Below the pieces are notes generated by a model. The model saw nothing but the letters and a program-made list of their open reading frames with translations, searched no databases and was not told the DNA's origin. Below are positions 34,839-46,414 of a stretch of 64,000 nucleotides of DNA, piece after piece (position 1 is the first letter of the stretch; the number at the start of each line of letters is the position of its first letter). Made by a program: the position numbers and the translations under genes. The stretch spans positions 275,363-339,362 of the forward strand of contig JAYEVF010000044.1 in NCBI GenBank assembly GCA_036346355.1, read 5' to 3'. This DNA is from Rhipidocladum racemiflorum (taxonomy: Eukaryota; Streptophyta; Magnoliopsida; Poales; Poaceae).

Positions 34839-35634
34839 TAGGGATGTGATCGGATCGGATACGGTCGAATATCGTTCTATTCATATCCGTATCCATATTT
34901 TTTATCGAATACAGAATCGAATACGAATAGTGTCGAATATAGAATCGAATACGAATTATACAGGATAATATCGGTTACGAATACAGATCGAATACGGATT
35001 GGAATCAACATGGATACGAATAATATTTGTCGGATATTTTAAAAACCAATTTCAGTTTTTTTCCAAAATCGGTCCAAATTTAAATTCAAAATTCCAAAAG
35101 AAATATATTTGTATGTCTTTTTTTTGCCTTTTTATCCCTAGCTTGTCATACATGTGACTCTGTGAGTAACAATGTACCCCATTGCAATAATTGAACCAAA
35201 TAATTTGCAGCTAGCATATATTGCTGAATCCTAAGTAGCCCTCCTGAAACGCCACTTGCCAATTTCTGTACCACCTTTACCCAAATATCTCCAAATTAGC
35301 ATCTAGCACACATGAACACATTATATCTTGTCATCCAATGCACTTTTACCAAAAGTGAAACATGTTAAATTGTTAATGTGTTATTCTGAAACGTGTTATT
35401 CGGATAATATCCGTATGTCATATTGGGATATTATTCGAACAAAAACTCGGATATTCCGTATCCATCGGATAATCAGTGTTCCATATCCGTATCCGTATCC
35501 ATGTAAATTATTTGTATCCATATCCTTATCCGAGAAATCAACTGGATATCTGTGAAACTATCCAAATCATCATCCAAATCAATTCGGTCGGTCGGTCGGT
35601 CGGTCGGAAAATATCCGTACCAGTTCCATCCCTA
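34839..35634. mobile_element. hAT-type non-autonomous element with perfect 8-bp target duplication
   Basis: Ends TAGGGATG and CATCCCTA are inverted repeats flanked by GTTGAAGT at 34831-34838 and 35635-35642. The 796-bp body is filled with GAATACGAAT / TATCCGTATCC words in opposite orientations and ends in a CGGT tetranucleotide run (35586-35606). It has no transposase. The uninterrupted site is visible in the paralogous unit near 40500. An 8-bp duplication defines the hAT superfamily. Confidence 0.88.
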
Positions 35635-35642
35635 GTTGAAGT

Positions 35643-35935
35643 AGAAGAGGAAGAACATGCTGATGTAATGGCAAATGCAATGCAGGTGGAGGACCGTGAC
35701 GCATTTATCGCGTTAGCCACGCCGTTGGAAGGTGAGCAAAGACTAAACGATGACTTATCGCCACGCAATGCAATCGCGACGGCCTCCACCGCTTGCTCGG
35801 GTCTCTATCGCGATGTCGCGGATCGGCCTCCACCTGCTTGCTCTGGGTCCCTGCTGCAAGGGAGATTGGAGATGGAGGCACCATCGGCTTGCTACTGCTG
35901 CTCTCTACTGTTGCGATGCAAAGGAATCATCACAT
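35643..35935 (-). pseudogene. RIP copy D, 5' fragment only
   Basis: Minus-strand fragment matching the second-exon region of copies A and C (the Gln/Glu/Ala-rich leader after the signal peptide). The catalytic part is absent: beyond the hAT element the sequence passes into the 3' flank of copy B. It is the counterpart of copy A in the second duplication unit. Confidence 0.65.
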
Positions 35936-35943
35936 TTTATTAA

Positions 35944-37740
35944 TCGGGGGGATTATATTATATTATGGTGTACGTACGCTCTACTAGTACCAATATATCA
36001 TGCAATGCAAAGTACAGTAGAGGAGGAAGACCCATGTTTGGCCTATGTGGCCCATGTAAAGCCCATGTGTGGAGTAGCAACACGAAAGCTATGAAAAAGT
36101 AAGTTTTATCACATCCGACCTCTATAACTTGCTTAGATGGTCAATACTTGTCTGTAGATATCAATGCTATATTTGGACCATGATTAGTGCTTCATTAATC
36201 TGATCCGTCGGAAGAACGACCAGGTCGCCATTCTCGTCGTCGGATCGAATCAAGCCTATCTCGTCCGTAGTACGCGTGCAAGAATTGTGGAGTTGAGGCG
36301 TGCAAGCAAAGCAATCAAACAGAAATGGGAGGCAGATTGGAAGAGCACAAAATTGGACAGGCCTTCTTTTGGCATTGGACCGCCATCTCTCAATGTTTCT
36401 GGGGAACTCCAGTTGTGTTTAATCTTATTGCGTCCAATGGAGAGGAATTAATGCTACCGTCTCGCTTTTTTTGATATGACCTTAAAGTAGGATATGCTTT
36501 GTTTGGTTTAGAAATCAAACAAACTCTTTGGCCATATCCTCGTTCTTAAGATAAATACTTATCTCAGAATTTTTCGCCAATAGTTGTTCTTTCATGCCTT
36601 CTATTTCCTGCTTAGCTAATATATATGCATGGCAGTTGAGTTTTGATCCTTAAAAGAAGCCGGCCAACTGATCTGAGCAATGCAATGCAGTGTAAGCAAC
36701 ACGTATAGACTGGACAAGTAAAGTGGAGCTCGAGTTTCACTGGCAACTAGGAAACTGAACATGTTCACTTACAACTACTCGTACTATCGAGCAATTTGTG
36801 TAATCATCACAAAATGCTTGTTACAAAAACTATAAGTGGAATTACTCCACTTATTAGAGCTCTCTAGCTGCGTCATCTCATTATCATGGCCGATTGAGGC
36901 TGCAACTTAAATGAATCTATCATTGGACTTGAGTGCTGTCAGTTTGCAGTAATAATCAAATCAAAGGAGTTTACATATTTCCACTACGGGCCTACTAGGC
37001 ATTGACCGGCCAAAAATTAGGTGGCCATTTGGCTATTAGGATTTCCTGATTTTCTATTTGGGCTAGGCTTCAGATTACTAAATCTGTATGAAAGTTTTAA
37101 TTTGGTTTAATTTGAATTGTACAATTTGAATTTGAATTGAACTGTGTAGTGATGGCTATATATATGTTAGAGATTACATTGCCTCGATTTATTAGCTATT
37201 TGGAAACCTGATGGACTGAACTAAACTAAAGTTCCTCTCATTCCAAATAAACCAAGCTGAAACTAAGCCAGTCGCTGTAGTACCATTGCACGGTGTAACC
37301 AGGTTGTGCAGCAAAAGCTAGCTCACTTATGTAGCTAGCTTAGCTTGGAAAGAGTGTTGCAAGTAAGTTGGAACAGGGCAGCAGTCTTCTCCAAATCCAA
37401 TCTGCAGAACAAATGTGCATTGTAATTAACAGGGCAAGATTTGCATTAATTAATTAATTAATTAATGTACTTAACACATGCATGCCGCATAGATCACCTC
37501 ATGGCATGCAATAAAACTGAATCCTTTGTTTGTTGAGTTAAGAGCAAGCCAGGTGAAGTGATAAGTTGCCAGCAACCCTTATATTTATGCTTCGACGACA
37601 TCTCTTCAATACGCATTGCTTGGTAACTTTTTTTATTTAATATAAGCTCATTTTATTTGTCCATCAGATCAGATAGACACATGCATCTTTTATAGCTAGC
37701 AGAGGCAAGCGGGCATCAGCAAGCAAGCTCAGGTCACCCC
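35944..37740. other. Second copy of the RIP spacer
   Basis: Direct repeat of 31240-32470, with about 500 bp more around 36390-36880 and 37020-37090. No gene was recognised. Confidence 0.6.
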
Positions 37741-37748
37741 AGCTCGCT

Positions 37749-37754
37749 TATAAG
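37749..37754 (+). promoter_or_regulatory. Probable TATA box of RIP copy C
   Basis: TATAAG in the same context and spacing as before copy B. Confidence 0.5.
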
Positions 37755-37850
37755 TACAGCAGTAGTGAATGCAGTGTACACTGACAGCACCAAGCAGAGA
37801 GATTCACTGAGTAGTGCTAGTGAAGTGAAGTGAAGCAGAGCTAGCTAGCT

Positions 37851-39340
37851 ATGTCGGTCCGGATGGTAGGCTACTCCGTCAGCCGTTGTCGCCGTCGTAG
37901 CAAATGGCAAGAGACCCTACGCAGCAGGAGGCCGATGGAGCCTCCATCTCCATCGCAGCAGCAGAGAGCAAGCAGCTGGAGGCCGATCGCAGCATCGCAA
38001 CGAATAAGACATCGTTTGCTGCTGCGCCTGCTACGGCAACGATAGAGTACATCCACTTGTTGCATTGCATGTTCTTCCTCCTCTACTGTACTTTGCATTG
38101 CAGGGTATATTGGTACTAGTAGAGCGCACATACACCATAATATAATATAATCCCACTCGATTAATAAAATGTGATGATTCTTTTGCATTGCAGCAGCAGA
38201 GAGCAGTAGCAGCAAACCCATGGAGCCTCCATCTCCCATGCGGCAGAGACCCAGAGCAAGCAGGTGGAGGCCGACCGCAGCATCGCAGTAGAGACCCAAA
38301 GCAAGCAGGTGGAGGCCGATCGCAGTTGCATCGCAGCGAGCGACAAGTCATCGTTTGCTGGTGCTCCTGCTTCCACTGACGTGGCAATGATAGAGTACGT
38401 CCGGTCCTCCACCTGCATTGCATATGCATTGCATTTGCCATTGCATCAGTATGTTCTTCCTCTTCTACTTGCAGGGGCATTTCATTGCATCGCATTGCCT
38501 TGCCTTGCCATTATATACGATCCTTCTTCCTTGCGTGATCTGCTCTGCAGCGTCGGCGTCTGGTATCCACTGGGCACCATCTTGGTGTCCTTCGACGCTG
38601 TCAACCAGGGCTTCGCCGAGCTGCACGGCCACCTCAACGATACCCTGGTGGGGAACAACCCTAACCGCTGGGTGGTGCGGGGTGTGGGAACGCTTGTTCC
38701 CCGGGCTGGCCCGTGGAACCGACCCCCAAGCTGGGTGTTCCTCAACCTCATCGGGAGGGAGCCCAGCCAGGACGACGTGTTGCTGGCCATCTGAAGAGAC
38801 AACGTCAACTTGCTGGGGTTCAAGTAGTTGCAAGAGTACCACAACAACAAGAGGTGGTTCGCTTTCCATGGCGCCGTGCCCTTCAGCAAAGGCTCCATCG
38901 CTCTCCCCTTGGGCGACCGGTACAGCAACCTCGCCCCTCCGGAAGGGCACTGGACGCTGAAGGACATTAGCATGGGAAAGAAGACTTCCTCACTGCCATT
39001 GCTGCGCTGAGCACATTCGTGCCCGGCCGTGACTCCGAGGCCGATAAGAAGTACCTCGCCTCGCACCTGGCCAAGCTCTATGTCATGGTCACTGAGGCAG
39101 CCAGATTCAAAGACATAATGTGGACGATCAGTGTGGGGTGGACACAAGGCACCCGCATCACCCCCGACCAGGCCATGGCGCTGGTGTGCTAGGGATATCA
39201 GCCGGGCGCTGCTGGCATGTCATCGCTCGGGCTACTAGCAGGACGAGGACGATAATCTCCAGAAATGCGGGGTGTCCAGCCAGCAGGACGCCATGAACAG
39301 GCTCAGCCTCGACCTCCTCCCGATGTGCTACCGATGGTAG
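37851..39340 (+). pseudogene. Ribosome-inactivating-protein-like pseudogene, copy C
   Basis: The longest copy, with three exon regions: 37851-38044, about 38192-38392 and about 38475-39340. The signal peptide is destroyed: after MSVRMVGY the hydrophobic run is replaced by a Ser/Arg-rich reading. The third exon opens with the N-terminal RIP domain (FDAVNQGFAELHGHL), missing in copy B. Stops occur at 38792-38794 (TGA) and 38824-38826 (TAG). The first active-site tyrosine is Asn (38807-38809). The frame breaks after SMGKK as in A and B. TEAARF is kept (Glu at 39094-39096), but the conserved Trp codon is a TAG (39190-39192). The C-terminal stop is at 39338-39340. It is clearly dead. Confidence 0.8.
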
Positions 39341-40485
39341 ACGCATCATCTGAACTGAATGTCCCACCGCCAACAGTAGCTCAACGGAATGTCTGAAACT
39401 AAAACATGCATCTTTTTTTACTTTCAGTAGCTTACTTTCACTCAGCTGACTGAGAATAGCTGCATGCTGATAATATTCTCAGTCAACCGTACCTTTAATT
39501 GTCGTTAAGATGCATCATCTTGTTCAGTTGCATGCTTAATAATAAAGTACTGGTTAATATAAATCTTGTTCTTCTTTAGTCCTTCGGTACACGGCCTGGC
39601 CCCTAAGGGGGTGAACTGTCTGGCAACCATAGACAGGGACGAAGCCAGATGAGGGCCAAGGGGGCCCCGGCCCCCCTAACGTTGTTGTAAGTTCAAAGTA
39701 CTCCCTAATTAAGTTATTTGATCTTGCCGGTAGTCGTAAATCTAATTTAAAGTTAATAGAGGTATATACTTTTCTCTGATTGTTGTCGACATTGGCCCCC
39801 TATATCGAAATCCTAGCATTACTTTTCTCTAATTGTTGTCTAGATTGGTCCCCTAAAATCTAAATCATGGCTTCACCCCCGACCGTAGATCTCCGATCCG
39901 AAGGTCACGTGTTGAAATCTCTTCATTGATTACATGCATTGATTTTCCATTGAAACAAAATACCGACATCACCAATTTCATTCGGATAAAGCCCACCACC
40001 TAAACAAAATAATTTTGCTCGACAATAATTGTTGTTCTCTTGTTTAATCGGATTCCTCTTCTAGCTCTTCGACATGTTCTTCAGCCCTTTCTTTCTCAGA
40101 TATAGCCTGAAAATATTTTGTATAATAGGTGATGGAATTCACAAAAACAGACACTAATAAGAGATGACAACTTTAAATTTTTAGTAACAGGCACCTTGGA
40201 TAGTATGGTCTGCAAGTTCTGGGCAAAAGTATTAGAGATACTATTATACTATAGCAGAAAACATTGATAGAAATTTCAGGCAAAAGTAACCAATGCTGCA
40301 CAAGATCAATATATGATGACTGTTTGTGGATATCATATAGGGTTTAACAAGCTTCAGGCAGAGATTTCAAATACATGGAGATCTCATACAAAGAGCACAC
40401 AGTTTGCATGGCATATTACCTTGATTTTAACATGAAGTAACATGGAAAAATATTTGAATGGTATCTTACCTTGATTTTAATTCGA
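39341..40485. repeat. 3' flank of RIP copy C, direct repeat of 33672-34825
   Basis: Matches the flank of copy B almost base for base, including the GGGGGCCCCGG segment and the AATCAAGGTAAGAT end. It has no gene of its own. Confidence 0.85.
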
Positions 40486-40489
40486 TGCA

Positions 40490-40810
40490 ATGCAATACCG
40501 TTGCAAGTAGAAGAGGAAGAACATGCTGATGCAATGGCAAATGCAATGCAGGTGGAGGAGGACCGGACGTACTCTGTCGTTGCCACGTCAGTGGAAGCAG
40601 GAGCAGCACCAAACGATGACTTATCGCTCGCTGCAATGCAACTGCGATCGGCCTCCACCTGCTTGCTCTGGGTCTCTACTGCGATGCTGTGATCGGCCTC
40701 CACCTGCTTGCTCTGGGTCTCTGCTGCAAGGGAGATTGGAGATGGAGGCACCATCGGCTTGCTACTACTGCTCTCTACTGTTGCGATGCAAAGGAATTAT
40801 CACATTTTAT
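40490..40810 (-). pseudogene. RIP copy E, 5' fragment only
   Basis: Minus-strand match to the second-exon region, like copy D but without the hAT insertion. It joins the 3' flank of copy C directly at about 40490, so units 2 and 3 are directly adjacent. Confidence 0.65.
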
Positions 40811-42416
40811 TAATCGAGGGGGATTATATTATATTATGGTGTACGTACACTCTACTAGTACCAACATATCATACAATGCAAAGTACAGTAGAGGAGGAAG
40901 ACCCATGTATGGCCTATGTGGCCCATGTAAAGCCCATGTGTGGAGTAGCAACACGGAAGGTATGAAAAAGTAGGTTTTATCACATCCGACCTCTATAACT
41001 TGCTTAGATGGTCTATACTTGTCTGTAGATATCGATGCTATATTTGGACCATGATTAGTGCTTCATTAATCTGATCCAATGGAGAGGAATTAATGCTACC
41101 GTCTCGCTTTTTTTGATATGACCTTAAAGTAGGACATGCTTTGTTTGGTTTAGAAATCAAACAAACTCTTTGGCCATATCCTCGTTCTTAAGATAAATAC
41201 TTATCTCAGAATTTTTTGCCAATAGTTGTTCTTTCATGCCTTCTATTTCCTGCTTAGCTAATATATATATGCATGGCCGTTGAGTTTTGATCCTTAAAAG
41301 AAGCCGGCCAACTGATCTGAGCAATGCAATGCAGTGTAAGCAACACGTACAGACTGGACAAGTAAAGTAGAGCTCGAGTTTCACTGGCAACTAGGAAACT
41401 AAACACGTTCACTTACAACTACTCGTACGATCGAGAAATTTGTGTAATCATCACAAAATGCTTGTTACAAAAACTGTAAGTGGAATTACTCCACTTATTA
41501 GAGCTCTCTAGCTGCGTCATCTCATTATCATGGCCGATTGAGGCTGCAACTTAAACGAATCGATCATTGGACTTGAGTGCTATCAGTTTGCAGTAATAAT
41601 TAAATCAAAGGAGTTTACATATTTCCAATACGTGCCTACTAGGCATTGACCGACAAAAAATTAGGTGGCCAATTGGCTATTAGAATTTCCTGATTTTCTA
41701 TTTGGGCTAGGCTTCAGATTACTAAATCTGTATGAAAGTTTTAATTTGGTTTAAATTGAATTGTACAATTTGAATTTGAATTGAATTGTGTAGTGATGGC
41801 TATATATATGTTTGAGATTACATTGCCTCGATTTATTAGCTATTTGGAAACCTGATGGACTGAATTAAACTAAAGTTCCTCTCATTCCAAATAAACCAAG
41901 CTGAAACTAAGCCAGTCGCTGTAGTACCATTGCACGGTGTAACCAGGTTGTGCAGCAAAAGCTAGCTCACTTATGTAGCTAGCTTAGCTTGGAAAGAGTG
42001 TTGCAAGTAAGTTGGAACAGTAAGTGAGCCTTTCTCCAAATCCAATCTGCAGAACAAATGTGCATTGTAATTAACAGGGCAAGATTTGCATTAATTAATT
42101 AATTAATGTACTTAACACATGCATGCCGCATAGATCACCTCATGGCATACAATAAAACTGAATCCTTTGTTTGTTGAGTTAAGAGCGAGCCAGGCGAAGT
42201 GATAAGTTGCCAGCAACCCTTATATTTATGCTTCGACGACATCTCTTCAATACGCATTGCTTGGTAACTTTTTTTATTTAATATAAGCTCATTTTATTTG
42301 TCCATCAGATCAGATAGACACATGCATCTTGTATAGCTAGCAGAGGCAAGCGGGCATCAGCAAGCAAGCTCAGGTCACCTCAGCTCGCTTATAAGTACAA
42401 CAGTAGTGAACACAGT
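40811..42416. other. Third, truncated copy of the RIP spacer
   Basis: Direct repeat of 35944-37790 lacking about 230 bp near 41075. It ends within the promoter region at 42416, where LTR-like sequence begins, so a fourth RIP gene is not present. Confidence 0.75.
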
Positions 42417-43266
42417 TGTAGCGACCCGCCCAATTAGCCCGGGGTAATTAGCAACAAATTCGCATTACCTCAAAGTTAATTGTTAATCTCAAGATAGTGG
42501 CTAACAAAATATCTGCACCCTGGCATTTTATTAGCTACTATACCGTGTTCAGAGTGTTGCAACAGAACAATAATTAGAGACTGAATGTAAATATATTACA
42601 AACCAAGCCACGCAGGGCTACAAGTCCATTACATAATTAGACATAGGATCCAAGTACGACGAAAGCATAAGACATAACCACTAATTACACAAAAGACCGA
42701 TGAAGTGTAACACAGATACTCAGCACTCTATTCTCCCTGGTAGTCCTCATCGTAGGTTTGGTTCTGCGGGTGACCCTCAACCCAAGTCTCGTGGTCGGAC
42801 CAATTGGGATCCACGTCCCAACCAGAAGCTTGATCGACAGAACAAATATCTAGCAGGGGGAGAGTTAGCAAGAGTGAGTACAGAGTACTCAGCAAGTAAT
42901 AGTATAGAATGCAATACATGAATTTTTCCTCCCTTTTTCCAAATCCAGCTTACCTCCTTCCCAAAAATCTGATTTTTATTGGAAATAGGTTTTGATTTTC
43001 TTTAAAAATTGCATATTTTAATCTAAAAGACTACTAACACCCGTATATGAGGCAGACTTAGCTTTCGTAGCCTCCAATCCAGGAGACAGGCATGAATTCA
43101 TGATTTTACCCTACGCAGGTTTGTACCACTTTACCCATAGTGAACCCAACCGCAGCTGGGAACCCAGAATGTTTATCACTAATCAGTATTTGATCTCCAA
43201 CCCTGATAGCCAACAAGTAGTGGTGTCCTCGACTGTTTCCCACCTACTGTCAACATACCAGTTGTA

Positions 43267-43487
43267 TTCCGACTAAATACGCAGTATAGTACTCCGACTA
43301 CAACGTAGTACTATACTCCGACCATTACGCAATACAGTACTCCGACTACAAACGCAGTACTGTACTACGACTAACACGTAGTACAGCACTCCGACTAACA
43401 ACGCAGTATTGTACTTCGTCTGTTTACAAAGTACAACACTCCGACTAATCAACGCAGTACTGTATTCCGACTAACCACGGAATACTC
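43267..43487 (+). repeat. 25-bp minisatellite, about nine copies
   Basis: Degenerate units of 24-26 bases follow the pattern TCCGACTA-CAACGCAGTACTGTAC. The inner GTAC/AGTAC parts make each unit partly self-complementary. Confidence 0.85.
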
Positions 43488-44364
43488 ATCTCATGGCGTT
43501 TAATATAGCGCCAGGTCATTCACAGTTGATTTCGTGTCCCTCACTGGGCCTCCCAGATATCCCAAATTTTCACACTCCTAGGTATCTACTTACCCAATGT
43601 GGAGATCAAACACTTTCATAGGACAACTTTTTCTGGTCGCTTCCACACACTATGGTTGATACGATTTAATACGGCTCATTGCTCGAGTGTAGTTTGTTTT
43701 ATCCTTATATCATAGCCTATGTAGAGGGCCCCTCCTGCAAATTATCAAACCATGGCACCCTCTACCCACCTCATATATATAAACCAAACCGGCTCCATAC
43801 GTTGGATGAGCCACTTCAACAGAACAATAATCAACCACTGCCGCAGCAGTGCATCCACAACCAATTTATCATTAACCAACTTTCTGCCGCAACAGCTCAC
43901 AATTCACCATCTTTCCAACAACTTCTGATTTAGAGTTTTACTTTAAAAGATATTTTTCCCATGCAGTGTAATTTCTGAAAAACATTCAAAAGCGATTTCA
44001 CAATTATGGACAAAGGAAACTTGCCTGAAGTAGGATTTGCAAATACGGCCTCGCTCGAATACAGAGAGGGTTGGTATGACTGGTTTGGTTCTGGACCTGA
44101 CAAATACAACGTATCAACTCTACGAAAATTAACCCATAGCAACCTTATGGTATCTGAATCTACGGACAACACTTATTTAACTAAACTCACTAACTTACCC
44201 CCGATTCTTAATATTCTAGCAGCAATGAACACGGCAATTCAATTAATACAACAATTAACAATTTTACACATTTATTAACTACTAACTCACAGCTTTTAGA
44301 AATCAAATAGAATTTTTCCTACGATTCAAATACGATCATTTTAACCTACGCGGAAGCACGAAGA

Positions 44365-44530
44365 AACCAGATTTTCTATTTTTCCTATTTTCTCTTCTCT
44401 TCTTTCCTTTTCTCATTTTTCCTTCTATTCTTTCTTTTCCTCTCTTTCTTTTCTCTCTCTCTTCCCTTTTTCTTCTTTCTTTCTTTCTATTCTTTTTCCC
44501 CTCTTCCTTCCTTTTCCTTCCTTCTCTGGC
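44365..44530 (+). repeat. Polypyrimidine (CT-rich) tract
   Basis: Some 165 bases are almost entirely C and T on the plus strand, followed by a GC-rich stretch to 44830. This is a low-complexity part of the LTR-like region. Confidence 0.85.
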
Positions 44531-44940
44531 CGAAACGCTCCCCAGCTCCCTCGGTTTCTTCTCCCGCCGTCGCCTGGGACCGAGCTCCCGGCTCCACTCT
44601 GGCGCCTCACCGTCGCCGGCCGGCCGGCGCGTTGCGCCGCCGCCGTTCTCCCACCCGGTTCCTCTCCTCCCTTCTCCTCTCTCTCTCTCTTCTAGTCGCC
44701 CCCCTGGGCCGACTGCCTCCCTGCGCCATGGCCGGCCCTCTCCGACCATCCTCCCTCTCTGCTTCTCCCTCTTTCTACTTCTTCCTCCCCCTGGCCGAAC
44801 CCTAGTCCGACTGCTCCTCTACCATGGGTGCCGCCACTACTCTCCTCTCTACTGCCGTATCCCCCTTTAATCTCTCCTCTAATCCCCTCTCTCCGTTATC
44901 TGCCCTAGTGGCCAGACATAAGAACAGATGATACATGGTC

Positions 44941-45913
44941 TAATCGGTTGCCTCATTTTACGTTTGCTTTACTTTTGATTTGGCATTTTGGGTGAATGAT
45001 AAGAACATATACTACTTGATCTGCTTGGTTCTCGCATTCTACTTTGGTTTCAGTTTTTGCTTGCAAGTTTAGAGGGGTCAATGATGCAAGAGCTTAGCTG
45101 ACTCAAGAAGACTACAGTCTAGCAACCCTAGAGCTCTACTGAGACCACAACTACCGATCTACTCAATGTGTACTGGAGGGAGTAGGTTTGCTACTGCCAT
45201 TGCTACCAGAATGAAACAGGCACCTCGAGAGGCCTGTGGTCTCGCTGAGGGACGGAAAGCGCGGGGTGGCCGGCCTGCTCTTGCGGTCCCTCCTTGCTTC
45301 TTGGTTCGGTTCAAGGCTCCCCTTGTGCTGCCGGTTTGCTTCTTGCTCCTTCTTACTTCTTGCTCTTGTTGGTTCTTGGGGATGCACCGGCTTGAAGCTC
45401 CTCCAAGCTTGGGTGCTTGCTATTTCTTGTGATAAAGAAGAGTTGTGTGATAATACTTCACTTATATCCATGACACAACTAGCAAATGGACATGTCACTT
45501 TTGTTAACACACTAGACACTTATGCTGAAAATAAACATGTCATTCACATCACAAGTGAAAATGAAAGGTCTTCAAGCGTGTGGAAAACAAATGGAAAGAA
45601 TGAAGTCAAAGGAGGATAACGTGACTAATTCCTCTCCCATGCAAAGAAACAGGAACCGGCCGGCCAGGACAAAACGCATGGCTTGGATGCAAATAGGCAT
45701 ACACGTACACATTCTAAGAAGGCTCCATGAATGAGATAATGATCAGTTACCATTTGTGTTTATACACATGATACCTTTCCAAAACAGGTTCAATATATCA
45801 TTAAGTCAATATTAACATTTGATTATCCAAAATCATGTCATGAGCACGTAGCAGGTCTAAGCAAGATACTACAACGATCTACAAACCCATGTTGGTAATT
45901 TAGCAATGTCCAA
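44941..45913. other. Subtelomeric sequence with a short open stretch
   Basis: No confident gene. A plus-strand frame at 45423-45620 (ELCDNTSLISMTQLANGH) has the feel of a retroelement gag-like coiled coil but is short and has no diagnostic motif. Confidence 0.35.
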
Positions 45914-46255
45914 CTAGTAATCCACAGCTATCCCTTCCTTCCCACAGAGAGAGACCATGCAAAGCACCCATTTCTCTTCTGGTTCCTTGCTTCTTCTTGG
46001 CCGATTGGAGTGAGGAGGGTTGATGTGTGTGTGCTGGTGCTCTCTGTAGTTCGGCTGGGAACTGATCGAGGTAGAAGCTTTATTCGAGAGATCAACAAGC
46101 TTCACTTCCAGAGCCTTGCAAGCATCCTTTGCTTGAGCAAGTTGCTCTAAGAGTGAAGAATTGGTGATCTCAAGACTAATTACTTCATTCTTGGTCAAAT
46201 TTGAGCTTTTGACCAAGTCCTCATTCTTTCTCTTTTCAAAAGTTAAGCTTTTCTC
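45914..46255 (-). pseudogene. Retroelement gag-like coiled-coil fragment beside the telomere
   Basis: The minus strand reads a Lys/Asn/Leu/Glu-rich helical stretch (NLTKNEVISLEITNSSLLEQ) and then a short His/Pro-rich tail. Such sequence is common in gag-like open frames of grass retrotransposons. Its upstream end is cut by the telomere repeat at about 46260, so it is a fragment. No zinc knuckle is visible. Confidence 0.5.
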
Positions 46256-46260
46256 TAAGG

Positions 46261-46414
46261 TTTGGGGTTTAGGGTTTAGGGTTTAGGGTTTAGGGTTTAG
46301 GGTTTAGGGTTTAGGGTTTAGGGTTTAGGGTTTAGGTTTAGGTTTAGGGTTTAGGTTTAGGTTTAGGTTTGTGTGGTTTAGGGTTTAGGTTTAGTGGTTT
46401 AGGTTTAGTTTAGG
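46261..46414 (+). repeat. Plant telomere repeat TTTAGGG, chromosome end
   Basis: After one TTTGGGG, nine perfect TTTAGGG units run from 46268 to 46330. Next come TTTAGG, TTTAGGG, TTTGTGTGG and TTTAGTGG units to 46414. The G-rich strand points right, as expected at the right end of a chromosome. The units become irregular toward the right. Confidence 0.93.

Larger units (their letters stand above)
42417..44940 (+). mobile_element. Probable gypsy LTR or LTR fragment cutting the RIP cluster
   Basis: It starts TGTAGCGACCCGCCC, an LTR-like start, exactly where homology to the RIP units stops. The body is non-coding, with a 25-bp minisatellite and a long pyrimidine tract, both common in long grass LTRs. 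I could not fix the right end and found no matching target duplication, so the extent is approximate. Confidence 0.5.

Noticed and set aside
44336..44749. Minus-strand Arg/Lys/Glu-rich frame as a charged protein
   Set aside because: It is the complement of a polypyrimidine tract; composition alone makes the frame.
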